This document shows, piece by piece, positions 28,859-40,700 of a stretch of 64,000 nt of DNA. Made by a program: the position numbers and the translations under genes. The notes beneath the pieces were generated by a model. It was not told the DNA's origin and did no database searches. It saw nothing but the letters and a program-made list of their open reading frames with translations. This DNA comes from Anthopleura xanthogrammica (taxonomy: Eukaryota; Cnidaria; Anthozoa; Actiniaria; Actiniidae), in assembly GCA_964019055.1 (NCBI GenBank), contig OZ025211.1, positions 13,530,082-13,594,081 of the forward strand. Direction: 5' to 3'. Position 1 is the stretch's first letter. Each line of letters opens with the position of its first letter.

Positions 28859-31480
28859 TTATGCATTGAATAAAAATGTCTTCAGATTTCTTTTAAAGGA
28901 TTCGATGGATGGAACGTTCCTTATAGATATGGGTAGGTCATTCCACAGCACAGGCGCACAAATGGAAAATGCGCGAGAACCATAGTTTTTAGTCCTAAAC
29001 TTTGGTCTTGATAAGCGTAAATTTTCATTGGCGTTAGATCGTAGGACTCTGTTAGGCTTGAGTAGAGTGAGCAGATCGACCAGGTATCGAGGAGCCATAC
29101 CATTAAGGACCTTGTAAGTAATTAGTAGAATCTTATAAGTGATGCGCTTTCGTACAGGAAGCCAATGAAGTTTGCGCAGGACTGGAGTAGTATGGTCGGA
29201 CTTCCTACATTTGGTAACAAGGCGAGCGGCAGAGTTCTGAATACGTTGGAGTTTGGTGATATCCTTATCTGGCAACCCATAAAGTAGGCTATTGCAATAA
29301 TCGATTTTAGAAGAAATAAAAGCATGAATCAGTTTTTCTGTACTTGGTAAGTCGAGGAAGTTGCGGATACTCCCAATGCGCTTGACCGCAAAGGATGCTG
29401 ACCTGCAGAGATTGCTTATGTAAGGACGCATTGTTAATGAATGGTCAAGTGTTACTCCTAGGTCACGTACATTAGATGTAGACTTGATTACAACGCCATT
29501 GATTGTGACCTTTTCAACGGGCTCACGACTAAGATAGCGCGATGAGAAGTGAATAACTTCAGTCTTAGAAGAGTTGCATACAAGCTTGTTGTTAGTCATC
29601 CACAGTATAATGTCGTTGGTGCAGAGCTCCAATTTTGTAAGGCACGAGGGTTGCTCTGTTCTCTCCATAACCAAATACATTTGGGTATCGTCTGCATAGA
29701 TCATGGGTTGAAGGCCATGTTGATAAATGATTTCTTCAAGCAGTGCCACGTATAATGAGAACAACAACGGGCCTAGCACTGAGCCCTGAGCAACACCACA
29801 CTCTAAAGCTGACGGACAGGACCTAGCTTGGTTAATTACTATTGACTGTGTATGATTTGACACATAGGACTTGATCCAGGCAAGGGCTGTGTTTCTTATA
29901 CCAAAGTGTGTTTCCAGTCTGTCAAAAAGGATATTATAGTCAATCGTGTCGAAGGCTGACGAAAGATCAAGCAGCACCAGTACGACTTCTTTATGATTAT
30001 CAAGAGCTAGGTTTATATCGTTAGTAACACGTAGCAAGGCTGTTTCAGTACAGTATGTTGCCCAGTTTCGTGACACTTCAGGTTGTGAATAGTATATCTT
30101 CTCTACGGAAAAAGATAATTCTATAACATTTTGTCACATAAAGGCAAATTTATCAGTTAACATTATGATGTAGATATTTTCTTCGAATCTTTTAATTTGA
30201 TAAAATAAAAGGAATATTTCGACGGCCACGTAAGTGCCCAGTTTCGTGACAGCTGGGCCAGTTTCGTGACACGCTGTAAAAATGCATTGTTGTGAAATTT
30301 GAAGTGTCCCTTAAATTTTTAAAATGGGGGAATATGATACGACGGGAGTTGAAAATTTAATTAATTCGCATGATCACTTGATAAAGAAGAGCTTGTAAAT
30401 CTGTTTATTTGATTAAAAATTACATTGTAACTGTGAATATTTGCAGAATTCATAACATGTGTGTTTTGAAACAATTTGCGACTATAGTTTTGTTTATAAT
30501 TATTAATTGTCAGTGTAGTCACGTTTTTGTAATCACTGGTGTTTGCATGTCACGAAACTGGGCACCTAATCTTACAAGGGACTCAATATTATTCATCTAA
30601 TATTCTTGCAAATATAAAACTTCCTGAACATTAAACAGTTGTAGAATGACATTTAACTCTCTAGCTTCCGTCAGTACTAATCTTCAGTTGTTTCTTTGAG
30701 AATAAGCAACTTTAATGCCTAGTTTTCGAGCGCAGGGCAATTCACTGCGCAGTGAAAATCAAAGATTTTCGTCGAGACAACTCCACTCACCTGACTTCTC
30801 CTTCATGGCTTCTCCTTGACAAACACGTTCCTTAAAAAGATTGCCAAAACATGCATTCCGAAGTTGAATGTTCGGCTTTCTTTCGGTTCTCTTCGGTTTC
30901 CGAAATATTAAATAGCCGTCGCTAAAAACGAGTTTAATTTGTAAGTGTCACGAAACTGGGCAACATACTGTACTGTGGTGTGCTTGGTATGCAGATTGGT
31001 TTATGGCGTAAAGATCGCTTTCGACCAAGTAGTGTTTCAGCTGCGTTGCCACCGATTGCTCAATCACTTTTCCAAGTAAAGGGAAGTTGCTGATGGGCCT
31101 GTAATTCTTAAGTACCTCATGGTCAGCATCAGATTTTTTCAATACTGGAGTTACAAGCCCAGAGATCGATTTGTTATAGAAGTAATACACGGTAGAAGAA
31201 CATCGATAAACGTTTTCACCATACTCGTCGGGAGTGGATGTAATGAGCAGGATTTGGAAGGTGCATTCATGATAAACTTCTTCACAGCGTCCGTCACAGA
31301 TAGTACACGGTTTCAGGAACAAGTATAGATAGGCATTTAGGTGGTATTTTTGCCAGATCACATCTTAATGCACTCACTTTATCAGCAAGAACTTGGGCAG
31401 AGTCGTGGGAAGGAAGTATATGTGTGCCTTTTACTTTGAACAAACCATCGATTAATTGAAACAGCTGTTTCTGGTCAGAG
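28859..31480 (-). pseudogene. CR1/L2-like LINE: reverse transcriptase, split by a TA element
   Basis: The N-side (31480-30975) is damaged by shifts and then reads LKNYRPISNFPLLGKVIEQS and SAYQAHHST. After the 920-bp element (30051-30970) the frame resumes ETALLRVTNDINLAL, VLLDLSSAFDTIDYNIL (motif A with D), VAQGSVLGPLLFSLYVALLE (motif B) and YADDTQMYLVME (YADD box). It continues VRDLGVTLDHSLTMRPYI, KIDYCNSLLYGLPDKDITKL, QNSAARLVT and LHWLPVRKRITYK, ending at 28859 (SFKRNLKTFLFNA). The first nine codons after the junction (MSRNWATYC) are the terminal repeat of the inserted element, not LINE. Apart from that insertion the C-terminal 390 codons are open. Confidence 0.87.
30051..30970. mobile_element. 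TA-target inverted-repeat element, copy 2 (920 bp)
   Basis: Flanked by TA (30049-30050 and 30971-30972). Ends CAGTATGTTGCCCAGTTTCG and its inverse. Removing it with one TA gives CACCACAG-TA-CTGAAACAG on the minus strand and restores the RT frame HHST-ETA. The interior is homologous to copy 1 in inverted orientation. The motif CCAGTTTCGTGACA recurs within it (about 30235, 30253, and inverted at about 30550) as well as at the ends. Confidence 0.93.
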
Positions 31481-31481
31481 T

Positions 31482-33056
31482 TCATAACCTTGTTCTTGTA
31501 GTAAGTTTGTTTCGCTTCCTTGATTGCGTCATAGTTTCTCTGTGGATTTGCTTGTGGATTTCAAGGCCAGACCTCACCCACTTTCTTTCAGACCGTCGTT
31601 TCTCACGTTTGAGAGAGCGTAGGGTATCAGAGTACCAAGGTGCATGAGGTCTCAAGGTTGTAGAACGCTCTTGAATTGGAGCATGCTCATCCAGTAAGTT
31701 ATTAAGCTCAGAGTAGTATGCGTCAACGGCAGCTGATAGTTCAGAAGAAGGCGGGTCATTGATTAAAGGAAGACGAGACAAATCCTCTGCGAAACGATCA
31801 GAGTCTATGTTTCGCATTCTGCGGCTCTTGGAGTACACTTTAATCAGTGGAGGTCTAGGTAGGTCCAGATAACAGGTGATAGAAGCATGATCAGAAGGTA
31901 GATCGAATGAATGTCGTAGTTGAGAAACGAGTTCTTGACAGCTTGTAATAACGAGGTCCAAAGTATGACCCTTTATATGGGTCGGGAAAGCAACGTGTTG
32001 ATATAAATCTGCAGAGTTTGTAAGATCTTGAAAAAGTTCCACATCAGAATTGGTTGCGTCCATATGTAAGTTAAAATCACCACAGATTAAGCAGGAACCC
32101 TGAGAAGTCAATATGGATTCTGTAAGACTGCCAAAATCATCGAAAAACATGGACGAAGTTAGTTTGTTCTTAACTGAAGGAGGAGGTCGGTAGACAGTCA
32201 CAAGCCGCAAAGAGCAATTGCCAGCTTTTATATTGAGATCAAGACATTCCATAGCACTATACGTCGGATGGTCAATTGATTTTATTTCTAAGCCTTTGAG
32301 CAGAATAACAGCAACGCCTCCACCATTCTTGTTTACTCTAGGGTGATGGATGACTCTATAACCACACAGTGTATTAGAAAGATCAGCTATCGTCCGGGCA
32401 TCACGATCATCTCCACAGAGCCAAGTTTCGGTCAAAACCATAAAATCAAGTTAGTTGGAGATAACGAAATCAGACAATGAAGTCGTTTTGTTCTTTATGG
32501 AACGAGCATTCTGCAGGCCAAACTTAACTCTAGGCGGTGCATAATGCTGATTTAGGACTTTACCTGGTGTAATATAAACCAAGTTATCCAAGTTTCTTGA
32601 TGAAATTTGTTGTCTTCTGCAAGGTCTAGTTGATATCCTCACAGGAATTGGAAGGTATTGTTCAAGGCTCGAAGAGAAATGATTAGAATTCAAAGTCGAA
32701 GCAATATGCAAATTCTGGTTAGGATTCTTGAATGAAGACTTAGGAAGATTTGATTTGGGAAAGAAATCTGTAGGATTAGGCCCAGGGTTTACTGCAATGT
32801 CACTGAATATGGTTATATCCACAGGTGGGTCATGGCCAGGAATAAACAGCGAAATTGTTGGAACTGGAACATTCGAGTAGTGATATCCAGTTGTTGTCAG
32901 TCGGCGAACAGTTAGACCAGAATTCGATAACCAAGACTGCTCTTTGAGAGCAGATAAGCTAAAAATAAAAACTGGGTTGACTGTAGAAAAATATAGCTAG
33001 ACTGAGTCGAGAAGAAATCAAAAATGTATGAGCGAGAACAAAACTTGAGGCCGCCA
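31482..33056 (-). pseudogene. CR1/L2-like LINE: N-terminal region and APE endonuclease
   Basis: An ATG at 33056 starts MAASSFVLAHTFLISSRLSL, a hydrophobic, signal-like N-terminus. The frame shifts, then reads WLSNSGLTVRRLTTTGYHYS, LFIPGHDPPVDITIFSDI and a DIAVNPGP motif (32778-32801) resembling the 2A translational recoding peptide. Next is KFGLQNARSIKNKTTSLSDF. After a single in-frame TAA (about 32447) the endonuclease has MVLTETWL, NKNGGGVAVILL, LRLVTVYRPPPS, LICGDFNLHMDATN, HTLDLVIT and DLPSDHASI, the residue pattern of a catalytic APE domain (E, D/N, D, SDH). The frame runs on to 31482 with a basic linker. This enzyme nicks the target during target-primed reverse transcription. Confidence 0.83.
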
Positions 33057-33106
33057 TTCTAACGCTCAACCAAATATGATAAGATTCATATAAGATTCAT
33101 ATAATA

Positions 33107-34600
33107 GGTTAATGAAAATATTGCTATGCTTTGGAAAGTGTTCCGGCCTTAAAATAAACAAAAGTAAACTAGAAGCACTTCATCTGGGCGGAGAGTCCTC
33201 CGAAAAAATGGACATTGATGTAGAGCAAGTAGATCAACCCATAAAACTTCTAGGAATTCCCTTTACTTTAACAGAAATAAATCACTACAACTTAATTTGA
33301 AATCGATTCTTAGATCTTTAAAAAAAAACCTTAATCTCTGGAAATGGAGAAACTTAGCGATACTTGGAAAAATCCACATTTTCAAAACTTTCCCTCTTTC
33401 CAAGTTTCTATACCGAGCATCGCTAGTCCCTAATTCAAAGGAAATAATAAAACAAGCAAATAGCATAATTTTTGATTTCATTTGGAATGGAAAAGATAAA
33501 GTCAAAAGAAGAGCCTTAATTAGAGATTATCAGAAAGGAGATTGAAAAATGCTAGATTTGGAATGTTTAATTAATGCACAGACAATATCATTTTTCAAAA
33601 GATACTCCTTAGTTGAAGAAGCAGAAGATAGACCTTCATGGATGTTAATTTTAGATACTTTCCTGGAACCAGTTGGAGGGTCCTACTTACTAAGATGTAA
33701 TTATGAGTTTGATTGTCTACCTCTAAAAGTATCGCCATTTTACAGGGAATGTCTATCCTTTTTGTCAACTTTGGCTTTTGCCCACACAAAAGAAGAGACC
33801 ATACTCGAACTTTTAAATCAAAATGTATGGAATAATAAGGTTATATAAATAACAACATGTCGTGCTATTTCTCCGATTACACCTGTATTGGAATTCATAG
33901 AGTTGGAGATATGTTAAATGGCAAGGGGAGCTTTCTGCGATGGGATAAATTAAAGGCCAAAAGTTTAATGAATGACAATTATTTAGTGTGGTTTGGTTTG
34001 ATAAATGCAATTCCTCGTGAATGGCGAGAGAGGATATCACAACCAGGGAATGACATAAGCAAGGTAGCCTTCAACTCCTGCAACAATTCGAAAATTCTCG
34101 TATCAGTAGAAACTGATATAGCAAAGGTCACTTCCAAAGATGTATAAAGAGAGTTTGCATCTAAACTTTATGTGGTGCCCACAGCCAAAGAAAGGTACAA
34201 TGAAATATTTTCAAATTCTTCTCTCGAATGGGAAAAAATATATGCTTTCCCCTTCCAAGCCGCATTAGACACTCGAACTAGGGAATTTCAATTCAAAATT
34301 CTTAATAGGATTTTGTACACGAATGTTCAGTTGAAGAAGTTTGGGTACTGTGAATCAGCATCGTGTACATTTGGTTGTGGGGAAGACAAAACGCTTGAAC
34401 ATTTATAATGTAATTGCCGATACGCGCAACAGTTTTGGTTAGAAGACATAAAATGGCTAGAGAGATATGATATAAGAATAGACCTTTCGGAATCTACAAG
34501 TATCATTTTCGGCTTGTATAATATAGACAATGGCCTCCTAGTTAATCAACTTATACTCCTAGGAAAAAGAAGCATATTTTATTGCAAAATGAAAAACTTA
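33107..34600 (+). pseudogene. Tx1/L1-like LINE: RT C-terminal part and zinc knuckle
   Basis: Continuation of the RT after the nested LINE: FGKCSGLKINKSKLEALHLG, IKLLGIPFTL, LKKNLNLWKWRNLAILGKIH, FPLSKFLYRASLVP and IIFDFIWNGKDKVKRRALIR, the standard L1/Tx1 post-RT region. Later blocks have MLDLECLINAQTISFFKRYS, SFLRWDKLKAKSLM, FQFKILNRILYTNVQLKKFG and a terminal Cys/His knuckle (SCTFGCGEDKTLEHL, with a stop replacing the residue before CNC). At least five stops or shifts (33298, 33543, 33846, 34145, 34406). The A-rich tail ends at 34834. Confidence 0.8.
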
Positions 34601-34848
34601 TGCCAAATATAGAGATTTTCAAATCTAAAGTTAAAAACACTAAAAGAATAGAAGAACAGATAGCCCAAAGCAGTAACAAATTTCCTTTACATTTAAAAAA
34701 GTGGGAGAAAATTAACCAGGCCTTCAATTATTAATTTGTTTACTTAAAATTTTTCATAAATAGTTTACTTTTGTATTTAGTATAATTGTGAATCGAATAC
34801 AAATATTACAAAAAAATAAATAAAAAAAATAAAAAACTACCAGAATGC

Positions 34849-35655
34849 TTTACCCACTTTTTTTTGTAATGCAAGTAGTGCTAATTGTTTCTAGTAGTCT
34901 CCAAAGCAATTTAGAAGTTGAATAAGTAAGAGAATTCACAGAGAATGCTGATAGTTGTAGTAGCCCTCTGCCAAGCAATGAGTAAAAGTATACAAAAGCA
35001 GTAAAACGTTTTTAAGTAATGGGCTCTAAATTTAAAAGGATTTCTATGACCTGGTACTGGTGCTAGATTTCTGTTTTTATGTAGGGCATTCCTTCCTGAC
35101 TTCTACCCTAATCACCCTTTCTAAAGGGATGAACTAAAACTGATTACTTTTGATTGGTCAATACCTCAGGGAAAAAGCTAGCTCCCAAAGCAAACATCCA
35201 AAAGAAGTCAGTAACTAACTAGTTTGGGACTTGTAAATTCCTCATGTGTGTGAATGATTAGTAGATACTCTGTTTAATTATTCAGTTGCAGTGGTCTGTA
35301 AACAACTGACTAGTTTATTTAAAAAAAGTTATAGATTGCATCGTCATACCCAGACCCTACTCCTCAAGAAAATCACAGGGTCTGAAACCATAAACAACAT
35401 TAGAGCAAATGCTCTTTATACTGGACAAAGAGGCATTGGAACTGTTGTTTTCACGATTACGCGTGTTGTTTAAAAAGCCTAGGGGTTTTAATTGATTAAT
35501 GCATAATTTTCATTTATGTCTTTATCACATATACCTGGATAAGTAGAAATAATTATTGACATTTTTGATGAGAACTAGAGTGTATGAAATAATGCAGCTG
35601 AAATCAGTTAATGAAAAAAAAAGCAAATGCTCAAATAATATTTACTGAGACTTAC
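34849..35655. other. No gene recognised
   Basis: Unique-looking AT-rich sequence between the LINE's target duplication and the next exon-like segment. A 60-codon plus-strand frame (35291-35473) matches nothing I know. Confidence 0.45.
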
Positions 35656-36108
35656 CTTGTTTTGATCAATACTTTATCACTTTGCCAGTAAAATCACCAG
35701 TCCCAGCGTTCACACTAACAATTTTATTCCCAATTGCTCGAGTGAATTCATATTTTATAGGATCAAAAAAACCATGTAGCTTGTAGATCTTAGGTCTTGC
35801 TCAGACATATCCTCCTCGATCCCTATGGCACCGGCCGCAAAATTTCGTGTATATAGTGATTCTTTGAAGGCACCTCGTGGGACTTTCTCCATATTGGAAG
35901 AAGGTAGTAAAAATAACATCTTTCAGCACTGCAGGCTTGCGTGAGGCTTTGCTAGATTTCTTTTGTTTTGGAAAAGATGCCTTTTTTCCTTTGTAGTTTT
36001 TACTTGGCTGAAAAGTTGCCCTGGTACCTGAACTGCTTGCTTGAGTTGTCGGTTGTCTCACAAACGTCGTTGTTGATCCACGACCACGTGTACTGGGGTA
36101 AAGATTGT
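35656..36108 (-). pseudogene. Second half of the same split exon
   Basis: It continues the frame from 43561: LNNLYPSTRGRGSTTTFVRQ, a Ser/Thr/Lys-rich segment (KGKKASFPKQKKSSKASRK), TKFCGRCHRDRGGYV, then TGA at 35801, then in the same frame ARPKIYKLHGFFDPIKYEF and FTGKVIKY, a second TGA, and a strong donor ACAAG|gtaagt at 35656. C-x2-C-H suggests a small metal site. An exon of an unidentified, decayed gene; not part of the transposon. Confidence 0.5.
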
Positions 36109-36112
36109 TTAA

Positions 36113-36899
36113 GAGGGCATGTCTGTAAAAATCAAAAAAATCGAAAATCGGCGGCCACACTGAAAAAGTCGATTTAGTTCATATTTGGTCCAAACACGTG
36201 GAATACCACATAAATAAACGTACTGGTGTTCATTTTCGATAATTTCACTTTTATTTTGAAAAAATGGAGAAAATCGATTTTGGTCGCCGGCGGCCTCAAT
36301 TTAGCCCAAATTGAAGGCGAAAATGGTAGGTCTGAAAAAGGTGTTCGCGTAAAAAAATGAAGCAAACTAGAGAAAGTCTGTTTTAAAATCTTGATAAAGG
36401 AAAGGTTAAAGATAAATTTAAGCTAAAATATTAATAGGGAAACACGATTTAATAAGTGATCAGAAACTATTTACGAACTACATTTTTCGGGTTTCTTAGA
36501 TATTTAAATTTCACCCTTAGTTTGCAAAGCTTATTTTCATGTGCACCGGGTACTCGGATTTATCTAAAATTCCAGCCATAATAACTTCGAATATTAAGCT
36601 AAATCATATGTAAAATTCAGTTTGGGTTATTCAATGAGAGCTATATACGAAACTCTCGAATTCAGAGAAATTTAGGTTGTTTCGACTTGGCATCCAAGAA
36701 AACCTGTTCGAGGCAGACATGACTGTATCCCGTTTTTTAATTTTAATTTTAATTTTGCTTCATTTCTGATATTTGTCTTATATTAATATTAGATACTGAA
36801 TGCAATACATTAAAATTATTTGCCCTTGTTGGACTTTAGTTTAAAATCATTTTCCTTACATTTCAAAATAAGCATGTAAACACATGCACAGGCACGATC
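36113..36899. repeat. Left long terminal inverted repeat
   Basis: About 787 bp, inverse of 42809-43556. Shared landmarks include GACCAAAATCG next to GCCGGCGGCC, GTGCACCGGGTACTCGGA and GTCTGCCTCGAACAG in inverse. Confidence 0.93.
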
Positions 36900-37786
36900 T
36901 AAGACCGAAGTCGTTGTCACTAGCCAATCGAAGATTGGAGTGAGCCTTGAATTGCTAACGATTCTTTCTATTAAAATCAGTTTTAAAGTTTAGTTTATTC
37001 TGAATTAGCTATTTTTACCTTAAGATAAATAAATTCGAGGAAGGTGTTTCATTTTTACCTTTCACTTTCATCTAAAGTGGGCTCCCTGTGGCGGGGCCTG
37101 CTTGTTTCCGGTATTCATAGTCAAGCATGCAGCTTTATATTTTTTTCTCCACAAAGCAACTAAATCTGGCTCAATTTTACTAAAGACGGCCGGATAATGC
37201 CGCCGCTTACTAGCTAGTCAGTAGTCAATAAATCACGCATTTTTATGTTATTTCCGCCTAAAAGAGTACAATTATTTAAAAAGTTTGAAAAGGAAAACTG
37301 AAAATAAAGGGAAGAAATTAAAATGGATGTTTTTAATAAAGCTCATGCTTGCTAATCTTTAATCTTACTGCATGCTTCCACTTTTCTCTTCCCCATTCCG
37401 ATAAAATATAAACAAGTCGTCCGACATTCACACAGTCGGCTTGTGTCATAAACTGTCAAAACATTCATGACGTGGCTGGGCCACTGTCTCGACTCAGGCA
37501 AGATCACCGTAAAGAATATCTTTAAATATGATTTAGTTAACAACAATCCAGTTCACACTTGTTTTGATTTTTGTAAAATCTGATATCTCGCTAGCAGTTT
37601 ACCATCGAGAGAAAGAGACCCGAAACAAAGCTGAAGATGTTCAGTAGAAAACCTTGAACGTGCATGAGCCTTGTTGTGGGAATTAAACACAAGACGATCA
37701 TGAATATCGAACTTTCCGGCCAGTTCAACATGAGTTTGAAAGACAGTGAACGTCAGTCTCCTCTTTATATTTTCCTTTACCATAAA

Positions 37787-40700
37787 CTATTTAGAGCTGC
37801 AGGAGCAAAGGTTTACCATCGAGTCTAGTCGATCAATGTATGGCTTCTTCAATTTTACTTTTATATCAGACGTAGAAATGTCAAAGTAATTGCAGATTTC
37901 TTCAAGCATTTTCAAGGAAACCTTGTTTAGTTTTGAACTTGCTGAGAGATCACAAATGTTATGTACGTCGTACACAATAGGATGAGATGGAGTTGCTTCT
38001 TCTATGACTTCAGCACGGATGTCACTGAGGGCCTTCTCCCTTTCTATATTCTGAATATCTTCGTCATCAGTGTCTGCATCCTCTTCCGCCGTGTCCTGCT
38101 TATTCTTGTTTGCTTTATAGCGAGAGAAGAAGTTCGTTATCTGTGTTCGTTTCTTGCTGTTCGCATTTCCTTTGTAACTGTCTTGGGATCTTTCTTGAGA
38201 CCAGATATCTCTCCAATTTTAAACGCTTTGACGAGATAGTCTTTCTGTTTGGAAGAAAATCGTTTCTTCCCTTGAGCAGACTTGAGCGCTCATCCCATCT
38301 TGAGAGAAGGCTTGGACTTCCGAGCAACCTTACCACCAGCGTTTCCATCTGTATTAGGAACTGAGGAAATGCCTTCTTCAAGCTTCATTGAGTAACCCAA
38401 CATTGCCTTCAAGAACTCTTCTATGGGACCCACACTGTAAATGATGCTCAAGAGCTGAATAACGTTGGTACGATTTGACACACCCTTCCCCCGGGCAAGA
38501 AAAAAGCTGACTTGATTCCATTTCTTCTAAATCATCAGATGTGTCATCACAAGAGCCTTTATTTTCCTTGGAGGCGGTCTGTTTGACTTTCTTTTGTTGT
38601 CTTGGCTTTACCTGGACGAAACATACGGCTTTACCATTTGTCTCATCTTGATCTTCAATAGTCAGTTTGGGTATGGCATTGTCTTTCACTGCTGTGGGGA
38701 TAGATGGAGGGGGGTTGCACAGCGATACCCTAACGCCATGAACACCACCACAAGACTGAATAGCCGTCTTCAACTGTTGCGCTGTTTCAACATCGTGTCC
38801 TGAATTAAGGTGGAAATTGATGTGCGATTTTATGTTGGCGGCCTTTCTGTCACATGGCCCCTTTCCTCCCTGTGGATCAGAGAAATCTAATTGCTCCAGG
38901 GATACTCCATGGCGTTTTGCAACAACTTTAGCTCCTATCATGGTAAGGCCTGAGTGGTAACAGCCGGCATTGTCCTGTCTGTAATAAATGGACTTGAGCA
39001 TCGGCATAACCTTCTTCAATTGATAGATTACATTACATTACACGCTGTCTTGAGTACATGCAGGAAAGAGATGAATAAAGGGGATCTTTTCAATTTCTGG
39101 AACATTACGGGTAGCCACGGTGACATGCCACGGAATTCCGCGTTTTGCGAACCAGTCGCTCTGACTTTCTCGAAACTTGCGTGGTAAGTACTTCTTGTAC
39201 CCAGTCTTGTACGAGTAAAATTGAATTTGGATCTAAATTATCGAGAACGCGAAGTCGGGCTTCATCGTGATTTATGGATCTTAGCAAGTGGGCTTTCCAC
39301 GCAAGAATGCTCTCTTCAGATTGCTTGATAATGTATTCCATCTCTTCTTTGTCGTCTGAACTGCAATTTACCTTAGGGCATGCTATTGAATCTTTAATGT
39401 CTTGTAGTACTTGCCTCAAGATGGAACAGCGATCACACTGAAGGTCATGTTTGTGATCCTTGCAAACGATTTGAAAATCTTTGTCCTTAGGGTCACTCAG
39501 TGAATATGCAATACAGTGATCAGCAACTTTAGAGGCCGCAGAGACATGTACCTTAACAAGCAAACAAATATTAACATAAAAATGTGGATTTTAATTAAAG
39601 TATCAGTAAGCTCAAGTAGGGCGCAAATAGTAGTATTAGTATATATAGCTAAAGTATCTCATGGTCTATACGAAGGGCTAAGATCGAAACGTTTTTTCAG
39701 AATTCGTAAATTTAAAGACTCGATGATAAAACTAGTTCATCTCTGCATTACCGAGAACTATTGATATCCTTTATCTCTTTATAGTTTGAAAGATGTACAC
39801 ATGGTTTAATGGTACTATGACTGCACTTTTACGACTGCATGAGGCGTTCCTCTAACTAACCTTTCGACCCCTTTAAGGGAACAAATAAGGGATATTGCTT
39901 TAAGAAGCGGCTACATGCATGCGCCTGAATAAAATAAGGCCTCCATCGCTTACCTTATAGTCCCCTTTTAAGTAGCGTTTGGACGACTTCAATTTATTTC
40001 TTTGGAGATTGGACCATGACATTCCCATGCCTCTATCTCCAAGATTTTCGACCATTTCTTCTAAATCGTCGAAAGCTTGCACACCATATGCACTGAAATT
40101 ATCAAGGCCTTGTAAGGATTTTCTCTGGGATGCTGAGCATACTTTAAGTATCCTGTGTAAAGTACTGCGGCTAAGAGGAGGAAAATTTACTTCGCTACAG
40201 AAGGCCTCGTACTGCTGCACTATTCGTTCGGGGATGATTGTTCGGATTACGTTGGGTACTTTGATCTCAACTGTTGAAAGTTTTAGAGTTTTCTCTCCAA
40301 ATGATATGCGGGTTGGTAATAAAGGAAAGAAAATGCTCTAATTTTTTTGGAGCCACATCATTCTTGTTTGGATAGGTTTTTCGACCGGTGTTCCTCTCCC
40401 ATATAGAAGTAAATGCTTCTTAGCGATGTAATACAGATACCGTGTCAGGTCTGGAATCCATTTTTGTAGTGTTAGAAAATGGACTTTGTCAGCCATGATG
40501 GAAAGAATTTGACGGCGAACTTCCCAATGCCCTGCATTTTTGTAGCACTCGGTTAAAGCATCCATTAAGGAAACATCAATACTTTCGGCTTCATCTTTAC
40601 TTGAGTCAACGCTTGATTTTACAGAAGCAAAAAGCATGTCCGGGTCGTTTGGTGCAATTTCCTTCATAACAGTTTCAACAACTTTCTTAGCTTTTTGGGT

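Larger units (their letters stand above)
28152..33078 (-). mobile_element. CR1/L2-like LINE, near full length, inserted in the Tx1/L1-like LINE
   Basis: Minus-strand element with N-terminal region, APE endonuclease, RT and a 3' end in (ATT)n at about 28146-28163. The target duplication is AAGATTCATATAAT, seen once with a one-base loss on the left (about 28137-28151) and on the right (33079-33106, where part is repeated twice). Removing the element restores the RT frame of the host LINE (DKD, then NRLMKILLCFGK). It is itself split by a 920-bp TA-target element at 30051-30970. Confidence 0.85.
26791..34834 (+). mobile_element. Tx1/L1-like LINE, about 3.1 kb retained, split by a 4.9-kb LINE
   Basis: The element ends in an A-rich tail and is bounded by a 14-bp target duplication AACTACCAGAATGC (26777-26790 and 34835-34848). 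Coding order on the plus strand is ORF1 (from 26857), a large internal deletion that removes the endonuclease, then RT, interrupted at about 28150 and resuming at about 33107, then a C-terminal Cys/His motif. Coiled-coil ORF1 plus RT with a C-terminal zinc knuckle and an A-rich tail fit the Tx1/L1 group. A clear duplication, tail and 5' end point to one retrotransposition event. Confidence 0.85.

Noticed and set aside
30948..30990. MSRNWATYC as the N-terminus of the LINE RT frame at 30076
   Set aside because: Those codons are the terminal repeat of the inserted TA element; the true RT continues from SAYQAHHST upstream of the insertion.
36174..36365. Small minus-strand frame in the left inverted repeat
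   Set aside because: Lies in the terminal repeat, has no counterpart in the diverged copy at 1.7 kb, and matches nothing known.
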